Below, piece by piece: positions 12,073 through 23,441 of a DNA stretch of 43,453 nucleotides. This DNA comes from Beroe ovata (taxonomy: Eukaryota > Ctenophora > Nuda > Beroida > Beroidae), in assembly GCA_946803715.1 (NCBI GenBank), contig CAMPET010000265.1, forward strand, positions 1 through 43,453, written 5' to 3'. Each line of letters begins with the position of its first letter. The first letter of the stretch is position 1. The notes beneath the pieces are model-generated. The model was not told the DNA's origin and searched no databases. It worked only from the letters and a program-made list of their open reading frames with translations. The position numbers were made by a program, and so were the translations under genes.

Positions 12073-12582
12073 CACTACTAATGAAAAGATTAGAGGAGTG
12101 ATTAGTAGTCCAGGTTATTGGAAAGGAGTGTGTATCACCAATCTGTCAGTTAACAGACTTGAGAGTAATTAACCCTGACTAATACTGTGACTAAAATCAA
12201 AATCGAATTATAAGCAAAGAAATCAAGATACTGGAATCAGAGAAAATGAATGGTTCACGATTTTACACACATTTTACACACATCCTAGCCCTTCAAACAA
12301 TAAATTCAAATAATAAATAGGTAATGTAACAATCTATAGATTAGATAAAAACATGCCACTATAAACTGAACCAAAACTTCAAGATATAAATTTGATCTAC
12401 TCAATGGGTAATAAATTAATCTAATGTGATCCAATCGATCATACTGACTTTTCGAGGTTCCTAGGCTAGGGGCTGGGAGATATATCCCTAGAATAAGAGT
12501 GGACATATCAGAACGAATCTATAACTGTATAGTCGGGACACAACCCGTTATCAGCCTAACAGATCCTAAACATCTACGGAGA

Positions 12583-15115
12583 TTATTGTAGCGGCCTCCT
12601 TGACATGAACAACGCCACCGTTTCATCGGTAACTCCCTTCCGTCTTTCCTGGAAATCCTTGACTATTCCTTGGAGTTTCTCGATCAGCATCTTCTTCAGC
12701 TCCCCTAAGGAGGGACTCATTATTAAACAAAGAAGAGATATTCATGAACCGCATCATTTACGTAGAATTGGTGGCGTTCCCACCTTCACGCTATGCAAGG
12801 GGAAATCCCAGTATTAAAAACAGAAAGGGGTAAAGCTACTCTAACACGTATCCGTAGTTACCTGTTAACATAGCACCGCTCTCATACTGTTCCTTGACGC
12901 CAGCCAAGACGGTATCATCGGCTTCGAAAAACTCGAGGTATTTGTATGACACATCGACAGTGGTGTCACCGCCAAACTCCCTGTGCTCCTCTATTGACAC
13001 CCTTCCACCTGAGCAATAGGCATAATACGACACCGTGTCAACTTCATCGATAAAAGTTGATCATCTAATTTCTGAAGACTGCAAACTGTCTCAGGAAATG
13101 GATTTTTCACTTAATCAAGCAAGGGGAAATGGGGGTTTCGAATTGTGACGCTGTATGTCATCAGTGTACCTAGATACTTGAGGGGGGACGGGGGTTTGGA
13201 GGGCAGTCCCACCTGAGAAGGCGTACTTGTTGATCTTCTTCTTGATCTGGTTTGGGGTATCACACACCTCCACAGCTGAGTTAACATCGCTCGAGCTCAT
13301 CTTGGTCTGGGCTCCCTGCAGGGCCGGTAGGAAGGTCGAGTGAAGGAGCGCTGGTTTAGGGAGGCTCAGTCGAGGTGCCACATCACGTGTCATCCGGAAA
13401 TAGGGGTCCTGGAGGGTCACGTGTTAGGAGGCAGGAGAATTGTCAGAGCTTCGTGATATTCTCATTAATAATCCCGAAAAGACGTTTGCCACGTCAGTTT
13501 TTGTCAATAATGAGTCATGTGTTTACCTGGTCTATAGCACAGGGANTCGAGTGAAGGAGCGCTGGTTTAGGGAGGCTCAATCGAGGTGCCACATCACGTG
13601 TCATCCGGAAATAGGGGTCCTGGGGAAGGAGAGTCACGTGTTAGGAGGCGGGAGAAATGTCAGAGCTTCGTGATATTTTCATTAATAATCCCGAAAAGAC
13701 GTTAGCCACGTCAGTTTTTGTGAATTATGAGTCATGTGTTTACCTGGTCTATAGCACAGGGAATGAGGCATGGTATCTTCTTATTGCCGAATATCTCTGG
13801 GAATGAAGTGCTGAAACTTGGTGCAGCCTGGATAGAGGGGAACGACACTTTTCCGATGTAGGATGTCTCGTCGAAACCGAATATCTTCTGTGCTTGGTTG
13901 AAATTCACACATTTCTGAGGGTTTGAAGGCTAGAGTTGGGAGTTACCAAATTAAATATGTAACCGATTCTCTAAAAATATTCAATGGAAAGCTCTGACTA
14001 CAATATCCGAAGATCACAGCAAGTCTGTGCCAGTCATGACAGATGCTCAAACCTGTATTCTGAGCATGTTCCAATAGAATTCCTTGCAGGACGGGATGTA
14101 TTCCAAATCACAGAATATGAAGGTTTTTTCGGGCTTGAACCCAAACGCAATTATATCCTGCGAGAATTCGAGTGGATTTACCGGGTATAGAACAAAAGTG
14201 TGTTAGATTTATACCATAGTCTGTCATAGTCTGTAACGAAATAATTACCCCTATACCTTGATGTTTTCATGAGCCATTTTGTTAGCTTGTTCCAAACTGA
14301 GATCCTTCCACAAGAACTTTTCATCATCAGTGATTTGTATTATAAGCGGTACATCAAAAACTTCTTGTAACCACCTGAGGAGATCCAGCATTCCTAATAC
14401 CAGCAAACATGACAAACAAATTTTAAGAAAACACGACAGAAAAGTTATGAAATCAAACGACTACGCAGGTAAAAACATATTGTAAACGACTCCCAGCTTA
14501 CTCCTATACCTCACTACTTACTTGGTGAACATGAAAGGCACACAATGCCCCAGATGGAGAGACCCTGAGCTTGGTCCCCTTCCCGTGTACAGATAAAAAG
14601 GCTTGCCTTGTTCCTTCATAGTGAGTATCTGGTCGAAGTCTCTGTGTGAGAAAACAATACCCCGCCTCAAGAAATGGTGGGGTTCATGGCCCGTAACTTG
14701 GGTGAACCTCGTTAACATTTCACTGGTTAGTTTCTGTGAACCAAACTTTGCTATCAGCTTGTCGTAGTCAATTCCCTTTTCATCACCAGCTGCAACGTCC
14801 CACGGAGTGATCACCTGAGCGTCATATGTGATCACTTATTACGAGTCACATGACCTGTCGGCTGTCATGACGTGTACGTACCGAAATCACTTTATGTGAC
14901 TAGACAAGTGATCACATACGATCTCTCACCTGTTCAGTGCCAAGCTCCAACTTAAGCTGATCAAGTTGTTGAGCTGTCATGTGATCACGAGAAGAGAAGA
15001 CTCGGACAGGGGTATGGGGGTATGCTTGGACAGGGAGGTGACGAGGAGTGCCAAGTCTTGCGAGGGAATATCTTCCGGCAAATAGCACGGTTCTTCCTAC
15101 TAGTGCCCTTATCAC
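12583..15115 (-). CDS. WARS1: Tryptophanyl-tRNA synthetase, eukaryotic cytosolic type, with possible mitochondrial leader
   Basis: Eight minus-strand exons: about 15115/14980-14930, 14814-14522, 14374-14257, 14157-14053, 13914-13744, 13408-13213, 13008-12862, 12704-12583. From the ATG at 14980 the product is 400 residues; human WARS1 has 471. This class I synthetase attaches Trp to tRNA-Trp. Visible: [51 protein letters not shown] (HIGH-type), [66 protein letters not shown] (KMSKS-type), [13 protein letters not shown]. The N-terminal WHEP domain of vertebrate WARS1 is absent. Upstream of the ATG the frame stays open to 15115 and encodes an Arg/Ser-rich leader without acidic residues, ending [13 protein letters not shown] sits at 15115, but no in-frame ATG precedes it on this exon, so an upstream exon or non-AUG start would be needed to use the leader. 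Exon 6 is partly duplicated by the N join at 13546. Confidence 0.94.
13336..13762. repeat. Direct duplication of about 210 bp around a single N (probable haplotype overlap)
   Basis: Bases 13336-13545 and 13547-13762 are direct copies separated by an N at 13546. They differ by several substitutions and a 6-bp insertion (ggagggtcacg versus ggggaaggagagtcacg), a few percent overall. Each copy contains the 5' part of WARS exon 6 and the flanking intron and exon 5 end. Only the left copy continues into a full exon 6, and only the right copy continues into a full exon 5. Confidence 0.88.
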
Positions 15116-15564
15116 GGAACTTGCTAGTAAGATTTACAATATTAGTACCTCTATCAATGTTCACGTTTGGAACAATGTGATCATCTTTCTTTGAAGGGAT
15201 ATGCGACGTTTGTGTACTTCAGAAAATTAGCAGTATTATTAAAACAATAATCGAATAAACGATCTTAGGACTGAAAGAGTGAAAGACGACAATTTCTGGT
15301 ACCCAGTAGTAATAATCAATTAAATGAAATGATCCGAATGTCGATATTATGTGATATTGAACCTGCAATATCTTATAAATAGTACCTAGTATGAAACAGA
15401 AGGGCAGTTAAGAAACATGGGGTTAAAAATGGGGAGAAATTGGATTTACCGAGTTCCTGTACAACAGTTCTCCTTCGCTACCTATAAATAAACTCAACTC
15501 CGCCTCGATTGCCGATTCCTATCACATGTCAGCATGACTGTAAGCTGTAACATGATATTATCAA
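15116..15564. other. Spacer between ZC3H14 and WARS
   Basis: AT-rich sequence upstream of WARS on the minus strand. It should contain the WARS promoter and any extra 5' exon. A weak acceptor (cttactag) at about 15128 would allow an upstream exon to join the leader frame. I see no gene. Confidence 0.5.
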
Positions 15565-18500
15565 CTAGGGTGTCCACCGCCCCTTATCCGAATTGACGCG
15601 TTCAGGGGAATCCCATGCCGTGGACCTCGAGTAGGTGGACGCCGCATCACGTGACTTATGATACTCTGACTTTGTGACAGCCACCTGATCTCGACTCAGA
15701 TTCCTTACTCGGCGCTGCATTTGTTCAAGTGCTTTGTTAGCTGCTGCCGCAGCATTTGGCGAGATAGCTTCCGAAGCTTTCTTTCGCTTTTTATCTGCGA
15801 AATTATTTAACATTAAATTTACACCTGGGCATTGAATGATTGTACCAATTGAAGCTTATAGTTTGTCAAACTTTGCGGTTTTGTTGCGTCAACAATATTC
15901 CTTACGTTTTCCCTTTTTGGATTTCTTTTTCTTCAAGCTCGCTGGTTTGATCTCGCCAACCCAATGGAGAAACGGACACTCCTCCATGTTTTGACACTGT
16001 TTACCGTAATAGCAAGGTATGATCATCTGTAATACATGATGATAAATTACAACACTCCAAATCAAATGATAATTATCAACCCCAGTCCCGCCCCCCACTT
16101 TAATGACGTCGATTTTGACAAGAGGTCTGATAGATAACCTGGATATGCTTGTTGTCTGTATCTGTGTGGGTGTATTTGCACTGGCCCACTCTACATGCTG
16201 TGTTGTATTTACAGAGAGGATGAATCTTGTAACAGCTGTGGGGCGAGAGGTGCAATTGAGTGTTAAAACACAGCGCAGAATGCCATCAGTCGAATAACGT
16301 TATCTTGCACTCTATGGTATGGCAATCAGTGTGGCTCACACACTGACTGATTACACCGTGTACGAGTAGAGGGTTCGAAGAGAAAGAACTGAGAGGAGAA
16401 GTCGGCCAGCACTGGCTCCTATGAACAAACAAAATAGAACAAAATGAACCTGAGGACAGCTTCGCAGTTGGGAAAGTTCTCACAAGGCTCAGTGGGGTGA
16501 TGCTTCTTGCAGGTCTTCATATTCGGACAGTCAGGCCAAAACTTGCACCTGGAGAATGGGTCACGGGATTGAGGATACGTGGTGCGAGCCTGCTGCTGCT
16601 GCACCCTGCATTTGTCATATTTGTACCTGAAATTATTGCCATTCCGACAATTCAAGAATCTGGTGCGCCAAGCTTGCATTCAGGAAGGGCTTATGTGAAC
16701 ATCGTTATATGAAATACCTTATGGTAACTCTTGACTGCTTGTCGTTAAGTTCGTTGGCGACAACTTTTGTGGCATGAACCAGTTCCCTCTTGAAATCGGG
16801 CATGTCAATGTTAGGAACCGCATTCCGTACAACCCCTGTTTCCACTCTGGCCCACTCTTGGGCTGGTTTATGCTTACGTTCAGGCATGTCCGGTATGTCT
16901 TCTACAGGGTGGAAAGGGTGACATGGTTTATTGTACGCAGCTACGATGGAAGTGACGATAGAAGTGAGAAAAAAAAAGGAGAATCAATAGCACTCACCTA
17001 ATTTGATAGCAGGACATATGGACATAATGACAGGCTTACAGGTCGTTGGATCGACACCAAGCTCAAATATGAGAGGTAGTTTTATTCCTTCCAACCGATG
17101 CTTAGCCTCAACTTTCCTCGAGTCTTTGCCTGCTGTCACTGTCCGAATAACAAGCTATCATGCGATAATTATATACTTCGGTACTTTCAATGTGATGCTT
17201 GAAATACAATTTCTCAATTTACTAGATGACCCCAAACCCTAGCTACCTTTTAGAGTAGCACTTTCAACAGCTTCGATAAAGCTTGTGGCGACTGAAGCAT
17301 ACTTAGAGACCCCTTTGCTCTTGGAGCTACCCTCCTCGTCACTTATGTCACTGAAACCTCCGTCCTTGGTCTTTTCTTTCCTATAGTTTCTGTGTCTTCT
17401 CTTCCTTTCTGGCTTCGTAACAGGACTCTCCCCACCCCTGAGAGAAGGATGGTAACCGTTGTCAAATGATTGAGTGTGGAAAACGATATCATGTAGGTAT
17501 CGGAGGTTTTGACTCACTCTTTACCGACACCATCTTCTATCATTTTCCTCTTTTCGTCTTCTAACAATTTGGGAAAATCTATAGCTTGTATAGCTTTCAA
17601 GATTTCCAACTGCTTCTCGGTCTGCTTATCCAATTTAGGTATGTCATGACCTTTCATTCTCTTCTGTTCTCTCCGAACTAGTTTGTCTGACCTCATTTTA
17701 CCATAGCTGTGACCATTATTAGTTTTCTCTTCCCCTGATTCAGAATCAGAGGAAGATGAGCTAGAGGATGAAGATGTTGACGATGAAGAGGAAGAAGAAG
17801 AAGAAGATGAGGATGCGGACTTTCTCCGTTTCTTCTTGCGTTTTTCCTCTCTCGCTTCAAGAGGAGGATCAGATGAACAGTCTGATATGAGCTCTTCTAA
17901 TTCACTTTTTTTAACAGGTGGTGGATCGGCATCAGGTTCTGAAGATGAATACTCACAGTATTGAGTTATTGAGCCTGGATCACAATTTTGCAGAAAATCG
18001 AGCATTAGGAAATAATTTCCAGCGTAACTATTCCTGTTTTAAAACTCTCGATATGATTGACAGATGCCTACCTGAAGCGTTTTTTTCTGGAGCTAGCTGG
18101 TTAAACAACCTGTAGAAGAGCAATTTCATTGACAATCGAATCAAAAACAGCAAAGATTAGTTCATTTGTTCAAAAATTCAGTTCATCACGCCAATAAACA
18201 ACGTCTCACCACGGTGTGAATACTGCTGCTTGTGTGCCGAGGAATGGTTCCAGTTCTGCTTGTACATCGGTCGCACACTTGTTGTTGTGTAACATCACAA
18301 TGATGTACTCTGCAAACTCTTCATCGCCAGGGCACTTTAATTCCTCCATCTTTTTCGTGATCAGATCCTATAATCATCAAACGTTCATTAAAGATGCAAG
18401 CCAGATAAAAAGTTGATTGTGACCATAAACTGGTCAGTGGCTAATGGCCATGCTCACGATTGTTGGTTATAACCCGATAGGTGGTGTTTACCCAATTGTT

Positions 18501-18806
18501 AATTACAACCCGATAGGTGGTGTTTACCCAATTGTTGGTTACAACCCGATAGGTGGTGTTTACCCAATTGTTGGTTACAACGATCACGAGTAACAATTGT
18601 CAGTGAATAATCAGGGATTACCTCTACAGGATTCGGACTTATTACCCTACATTTGCAGAGCGGCAAAATGGCTCATTTATTCTCCTCATTATGTCAAATG
18701 CTGGCTATTCCTAACACATAATCGAATAAATTTAATTTAAAATAAAGAGTGACTTAATTACCTTGACATGGAAAGATGAGAGTCCACTCCGCTCCAACAA
18801 AGACAT
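15565..18806 (-). CDS. ZC3H14: Nab2/ZC3H14-like CCCH zinc-finger poly(A)-binding protein
   Basis: About twelve minus-strand exons: about 18806-18762, 18367-18210, about 18112-18071, 17974-17516, about 17440-17248, about 17135-17003, about 16910-16720, about 16650-16450, about 16217-16120, about 16026-15906 and 15796-15565. ZC3H14/Nab2 binds poly(A) tails through C-terminal CCCH fingers and limits tail length in the nucleus. The N-terminal PWI-like helical domain is recognisable (FAEYIIVMLHNNK…FLGTQAAVFTPWLFNQL). Then follow acidic/Ser-rich and Lys/Arg-rich segments, including a run of about 30 mostly Ser residues, and at least four CCCH fingers: CKFWPDC..TCKKHH, CENFPNCEAVLSCYKIH, CKYNTACRVGQCKYTH and CYYGKQCQNMEECPFLH. 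A basic KKKKSKKGKR follows the last finger. Human ZC3H14 has more fingers, so one may have been lost or missed. The start at 18806 gives MSLLERSGLSSFHVK before the conserved domain and is the less certain part. Confidence 0.88.
18455..18590. repeat. 37-bp minisatellite, about 3.5 units
   Basis: Tandem copies of acccgataggtggtgtttac + ccaattgttggttacaa lie in the intron between the first two ZC3H14 exons. Confidence 0.9.
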
Positions 18807-18809
18807 TGT

Positions 18810-19948
18810 AGCTATAAGAAGATTTGGAGGTTCTCATGTCCACTCACTGGAGGTTTGAATTTCAAATTTGATCGGTGATTAGTTAAAGCATATCATGATG
18901 GAATCGAACCAGATTGAGTATGATATTATAAGAACTGCTGAGGTCAATTGATAGCTTCAATAAATCACAAGGAAATGAATAATACATACTGAGTTATTCA
19001 TCTTAGATTTTCTCAGTGGGACAAAAACTGTATACTAATAAACTTTTCAATAATTAGGGTATTGGCTACATTAAATTTGATAAAGGTTTGTTCATTTAAT
19101 GTTTAAATATATTATTATCATATAATCGCACAAATCATACCTAATCACTTTGTATCACTGCATTTTATCAACACCACTTCATACATCAGGTAAAATTGTT
19201 GTAAACGAGCAAAGCTAACGTTGGCAGTCCACCTTTTTCGATTTCAATGCTACTGATATCCGAGGAAGCATAGCCCGTTTAATAACAATTTAATAATCAT
19301 CAAGTTGGTGTAACAATTGATCTTTAAATTCAACATCGAGTTTCTTACTTCTAAAACATCATTTATATGGCTATTCTATATTATCAGGATTACAATTTCA
19401 TATTATTGTGCTTAATAATAGTTACAAACCTTTGTTGAGAAATAATCAATAAACAAATCACAAGATGGATGCATCAGTTAAGTATGCTTTGCATAGTATA
19501 ACAAGTTATATTACGGAATGAGAATAAATATCTTATAACACAAAATCTTTCCAAAGAATACAATAGGAACATGCATTGAAATGCTAAATACAGTATAAAT
19601 TTATAAATAATGTCAGCTGTGAGTGAAAATTTTATTTACAGTGTAGTAACCTATAAACTAAACAGTACAGTGTCTTGCCTGTTTATAATTCCAACCAAGG
19701 CTTAACTCAGTGTATCATTGTATCAATATGGAGTCCCGTAATGAATAAATTTGTATTAACTCATAATATCAAATAGGCCAGGGGCAAATAATGTTGTAGG
19801 TAGTATTAAATCAAGATAATTCTTAACGAAATGGCCGCATTGCCTTGTCACTCAATAGAACATAGTGATGATGATATCACATAAACAAAACATACATAGT
19901 ATAATTACACAATTTAAATCAGAAAGTGGCATTACCATGATTCAAATT
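18810..19948. other. AT-rich intergenic stretch
   Basis: Very AT-rich DNA between the ZC3H14 5' end and the 3' end of the zinc-finger gene (both minus strand). It will contain the ZC3H14 promoter and the zinc-finger gene 3' UTR. No ORF, repeat array or RNA gene stands out. Confidence 0.5.
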
Positions 19949-21011
19949 TCAATGAACTGGCACACAAGACTTTTGATGAGATTTCAGATATATCTTAAGG
20001 GCAAACCGTTTCTCACAAACAGTACAGACAAAATTTTTCTCTCCTGAGTGCAGAATAAGATGCTGCCTTAAAGTAGTTCTCTGGGAGTAAAATTTCCCAC
20101 ACAGATGACATCCAAATTCTTTACTTTTTTCCGATATGTGAACCTTACTATGAAGTAAAACTTCCCTGTGTGAGGAAAATGTCAAACCACATTTTGTACA
20201 TGTCCTGGTTGAAGATTTCTTTTTATTTCCTCCAAGATTGCTATTATTATCCATGGCCTTATCTATACTTAATGCTTTTTTACTACAAGATTTCTTCTTT
20301 TTCCTGGGAGCTTTTTGGAGATCAATTTTCAGTCCATCACTAGATCCTTGGTATGAGTTGAAATGAGGGACTTGAGTAGGGTAAGGATGCTGTTTACCTT
20401 CTGCTTTGATGGGTGAATCTCTACTACAAGATCCTTTGTTTCCTTTGATCAGATTTTTTGTTGGGTTTGAACATGTGCAGTTTTGAAAAAGGCACTGCTG
20501 AGAACAGGTACTGTGGATCAATGTTTTCAAGTCTTTCATAAAGACAGGGCTTTCTGTAGTTCTGACAGAGCTTGACAACTTAGATGATAGCTTTTCTGTG
20601 CTCAATGACTCAATCCTGAAAAGTATCAAATGAGGTGTAGGTCAATCATCAAGTGGAATATAAATCTGATAATTTTACAAAAAAGTATAAAACTGAACAT
20701 TTAAATAACCTTTTATTGGTAGGAATTCCAAGCTGAAACTGATCATTCATTGAAATTGATGAATTATAGACTTTCAAGGGGAGCCAATCATACACACTCA
20801 GTTTATTCTGCCCCAAACTGGTATTTGAAGCAATTGTTCCCAGTGGATTCTGTAACTTATATCCATATTGACCATTCCTGCTTCTTGCCTCATGGCAAAT
20901 TCTCAATTGATTCTGGTTGTCAAGATCAAGTAATGTTATATAATTTCTATATGGTTCATCCAATGATTGAGCCTTGTCACAGATAGATGCACTCATTTGA
21001 TTGCTCTGCAT
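19949..21011 (-). CDS. C2H2 zinc-finger protein with paired C2H2-C2HC module
   Basis: Two minus-strand exons (about 21011-20710 and 20615-19949, phase 2 junction) give 322 residues. The first 220 or so residues are low-complexity and of no known family, with a basic RKKKKSCSKK stretch (likely nuclear localisation). Three fingers close the protein: CTKCGLTFSSHREVLLHSKVH, CHLCGKFYSQ..LRQHLILH, and a C2HC variant CTVCEKRFALKIYLKSHQKSC in which the last His is replaced by Cys. The last two are closely similar to the finger pairs of the plus-strand gene at 39239-40300, so the genes are paralogues. It is probably a DNA-binding transcription regulator. No orthologue name is justified. Confidence 0.85.
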
Positions 21012-21690
21012 GCTAAAGCCATTCCATCACTGTTAATGAAAGATATTTTAGATCCAGTAGCTGAATGAAATGTATATCTATTCACAATTTCTATTGTAGT
21101 AAATGCAACTACCGAAAAAAGTATTATAATGATCATATATTAAAATGAATAACAATAATTATGAAATATGGGTTTTTAAACTTATCAACAAAGTTTTAAA
21201 AGGTGTTATTGTGTTTGACATATGGTGCCAACACAGTACTCCATGACAATGAGTAGATGTTGTATGAGCTAGTCTTTATGTGAGAGAAGCGGAAGAACTG
21301 ACCATCAAGTACAACTCACGTGTCACGGGACAACGGAATCAATGTGATTAGGCTATCAACTTCTGTGAGACCTCACGGCTTCAATTCCTTGTTTAACATG
21401 CCCTACAGCAAGGGTCTCCATTGTGTTCGCCTGGTTAGGCACATAACCACTGTCTTGACCAAAGTCGATTTTTAAATTATTCTTTAGGACTATATTACTA
21501 TTTGAGTACAACAATACCAAATATAATCTGCTCCTCTTAGTGATTGTGAACTGTAAGGAGAATGGACAACTCTCATTTACAAATTCCTCATTACAACTCT
21601 AATTGGTATAGACTTATAGACTATACATTGAAATGGATGAAACAGAGATCACGGTCAGTCTGGTCAGATTATCAACATCTAACATAACAG

Positions 21691-21786
21691 TTTGTCGGGC
21701 GATGCCAGACCGCTGATGCAAGCCACGAAGGATAAGTTGCGCGCGCGCGACGAAATTCTCGACAGGGTCTATCATCGATCGACAAC
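21691..21786 (-). repeat. GCGCGC repeat family, copy A (inverted)
   Basis: Reverse-complement copy of the element seen at 21861, 22005 and 38671. The edges match copy D: gtttgtcgggcgatgcc at one end and gggtctatcatcgatcga at the other, with gcgcgcgcgacgaaattctc inside. Because both ends agree between distant copies, these are likely the true element boundaries. Confidence 0.85.
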
Positions 21787-21860
21787 ATAACAGTAGGCAT
21801 GATATCAGGACACCTGACAATAAAAATTGTAAATAGATTCTGTCAGATGTTCGTGCTGTA

Positions 21861-21970
21861 TCGATGATAGACCCTGTCGAGAATTTCGTTTTGCGCGCGC
21901 GGCGCAGACTTATTCTCAGTTTGCTGACGCAAGCCTTTTCGCGGCTTGCATCAGCGGTCTAGCATCGCCA
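21861..21970 (+). repeat. GCGCGC repeat family, copy B
   Basis: Starts tcgatgatagaccctgtcga, has a gcgcgcgcggcgca core, then cgcggcttgcatcagcggtc and ends agcatcgcc. It is inverted relative to copy A 75 bp away, so A and B could pair as a hairpin. Confidence 0.85.
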
Positions 21971-22004
21971 GAAAATATGGCCAGGTTTTCATTGTTCTTG
22001 TCAA

Positions 22005-22112
22005 TCGATGATAGACCCTGTCGATAATTTCGTTTTGAACGCGCGGCGCAAACTTATTCTCATGAGTTCTGACGAAAGCTGCTTCGCGGCTTGCATCAGC
22101 GCGGTCTAGCTG
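22005..22112 (+). repeat. GCGCGC repeat family, copy C
   Basis: Direct repeat of copy B: tcgatgatagaccctgtcga, acgcgcggcgcaaacttatt, and cgcggcttgcatcagcg near the end. Several substitutions relative to B. Confidence 0.85.
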
Positions 22113-22133
22113 CATCTGCAGACAATTCTTATG

Positions 22134-22330
22134 GGAATTTATTGCCGGATGTTATCTGTCCTCTGTTTCTTGCGCGCGCAAGAAACAGTGGACAGATAAC
22201 ATGAACATCCGTGTGCACACGTTGCGCGCCCCTATTCTACTCAGTGAACTGAAAACCACGGAGACGCGCAGCGCGCGCGGAGTATTTGGGTCACGCAGCG
22301 CGGGAACAAACATCCGGCAAGGAATTTATC
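22134..22330. mobile_element. Foldback (inverted-repeat) element, non-autonomous
   Basis: About 195 bp bounded by imperfect inverted repeats ggaatttattgccggatgtt and its complement aacatccggcaaggaattt. It contains a near-perfect 64-bp palindrome (22147-22210) centred on gcgcgcgc, whose arms read ttatctgtcctctgtttctt. There is no coding capacity. The structure resembles MITE or foldback elements. Target-site duplications were not clear. Confidence 0.65.
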
Positions 22331-22477
22331 GATCTAACCTGTCCATCTCAACAAACATGTCACTGAATGAGTGAATGACACTTGCAGTTGCCTGTAACCT
22401 GTTTCACTCAGACACTGACAAAGAGTAAGACATTCTAAATCAGAATGAGTATGACAATGACATAGCCAGTGCTTGTC

Positions 22478-22558
22478 AGATGTTATTGTTACCTGACAGC
22501 TAGTGACCTGTTTCTCACGCGCGGCGCGCGCGAGAAACAGAGGTCAGATAAAATCTGA
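22478..22558. repeat. Palindrome with GCGCGC centre
   Basis: An imperfect palindrome of about 80 bp with arms cctgtttctcacgcgcg and gcgcgcgcgagaaacagagg, ending cagat…atctg. The ctgtttctt/ctgtttctc arm is shared with the foldback element 270 bp to the left. Confidence 0.8.
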
Positions 22559-22880
22559 CAAAGCCAGTGCAGTGCAATTTAAATTTTAAAGATCTTACAA
22601 CCATAACATTCACCAAGGGAAAAGGGATCATTTTTGAACGCTGCATCTGTCAGTGTCATGGTCGGTTAATGTTATGTCAATGTGATACTGATAGTGATAC
22701 AGATATGGATCAGGATGCCATTGCCCTTAGAAATAGTATTGCCAATGCCATGAACTTAAAGTATTGCATAAACTTAAAGATAAGGTAGTGTACTGTCAAA
22801 TCGCTATTAAACAAGGAAATAATATTTTCGAATGCCACACGCAAATAAGATAAATTTTCGAGCAACCGCTCTTACAGTTT

Positions 22881-23441
22881 TTAGCTCCGATTTTGAGTCC
22901 AAGCTTTCCTACTTCCTCTTCCCTTATTTGGTTTCCTAAGTAAATACTCCATGTCGTGCGAAGCTCCGTTGTGAGATTGGGGTAACGAGTTCATGTAGTC
23001 AGACTGAGATACTCCGACAAAACTGTTGGGTACATGACCTCTGGTTGTTGCACTCAGGGAATTGTTGTGATGGCTGCCGGCTGCCGGAGGTGGCGGCGGT
23101 GGCTGATAGCCATGCTGGTATCGTCTACTCGCTTCCGGACGAGGATCTCCCCTCGGCATGTCGCGATGGTATACACCGGACTGTTGTTGGCTGAGGTATG
23201 GATCTACAGCTCTGTTACGGGGACTGCCACCTTGCAACTGCTCCAGGAGCTCCTGAGAAGCTCTGTTCTTGGGAGGTGAATGGTACTGCTGAGATGGACC
23301 ATCGTGATTGTACTCGTACAGGGAGGAAGTGGGTTTCACAACGGGCTTCTCCGGGCTGCTGCTCAAGTAACTGAAACAAACGTCCAGTGTCAGGAATAAC
23401 ATCATATCGACTGTCACATTGTCACTGTCACTGTCAGCCAT
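22881..23441 (-). CDS. Hypothetical proline/glutamine-rich protein
   Basis: An uninterrupted ORF of 186 codons on the minus strand, starting MADSDSDNVTV. I do not recognise a family. Composition is unlike a random ORF: Ser/Pro/Gln/His-rich, a hexaproline run (QPPPPPPAAG), Arg-rich GDPRPEASRRYQHGY and a basic tail RKPNKGRGSRKAWTQNRS. It looks like a disordered protein, or one or two exons of one. The acceptor-like cgtttgtttcag before codon 25 suggests the first residues may be read through an intron. Local G+C is higher than in the flanks. It could be a short nuclear or cytoplasmic adaptor. Confidence 0.5.
   Translation of the reverse strand: MADSDSDNVTVDMMLFLTLDVCFSYLSSSPEKPVVKPTSSLYEYNHDGPSQQYHSPPKNRASQELLEQLQGGSPRNRAVDPYLSQQQSGVYHRDMPRGDPRPEASRRYQHGYQPPPPPPAAGSHHNNSLSATTRGHVPNSFVGVSQSDYMNSLPQSHNGASHDMEYLLRKPNKGRGSRKAWTQNRS

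Larger units (their letters stand above)
21012..22880. other. Repeat-rich intergenic region
   Basis: No gene is supported here. The 21690-22560 part is made of short repeated and palindromic elements with GCGCGC centres, described separately. The flanks are AT-rich. Confidence 0.6.

Noticed and set aside
16290-16420. Cys/His-rich stretch resembling a CCCH finger in ZC3H14
   Set aside because: No usable donor; the exons on either side join in phase to make a proper finger (CENFPNCEAVLSCYKIH), so this is intron.
18455-18590. Spaced repeats that might suggest a CRISPR array
   Set aside because: Direct tandem units with no spacers, in a eukaryotic intron; a minisatellite.
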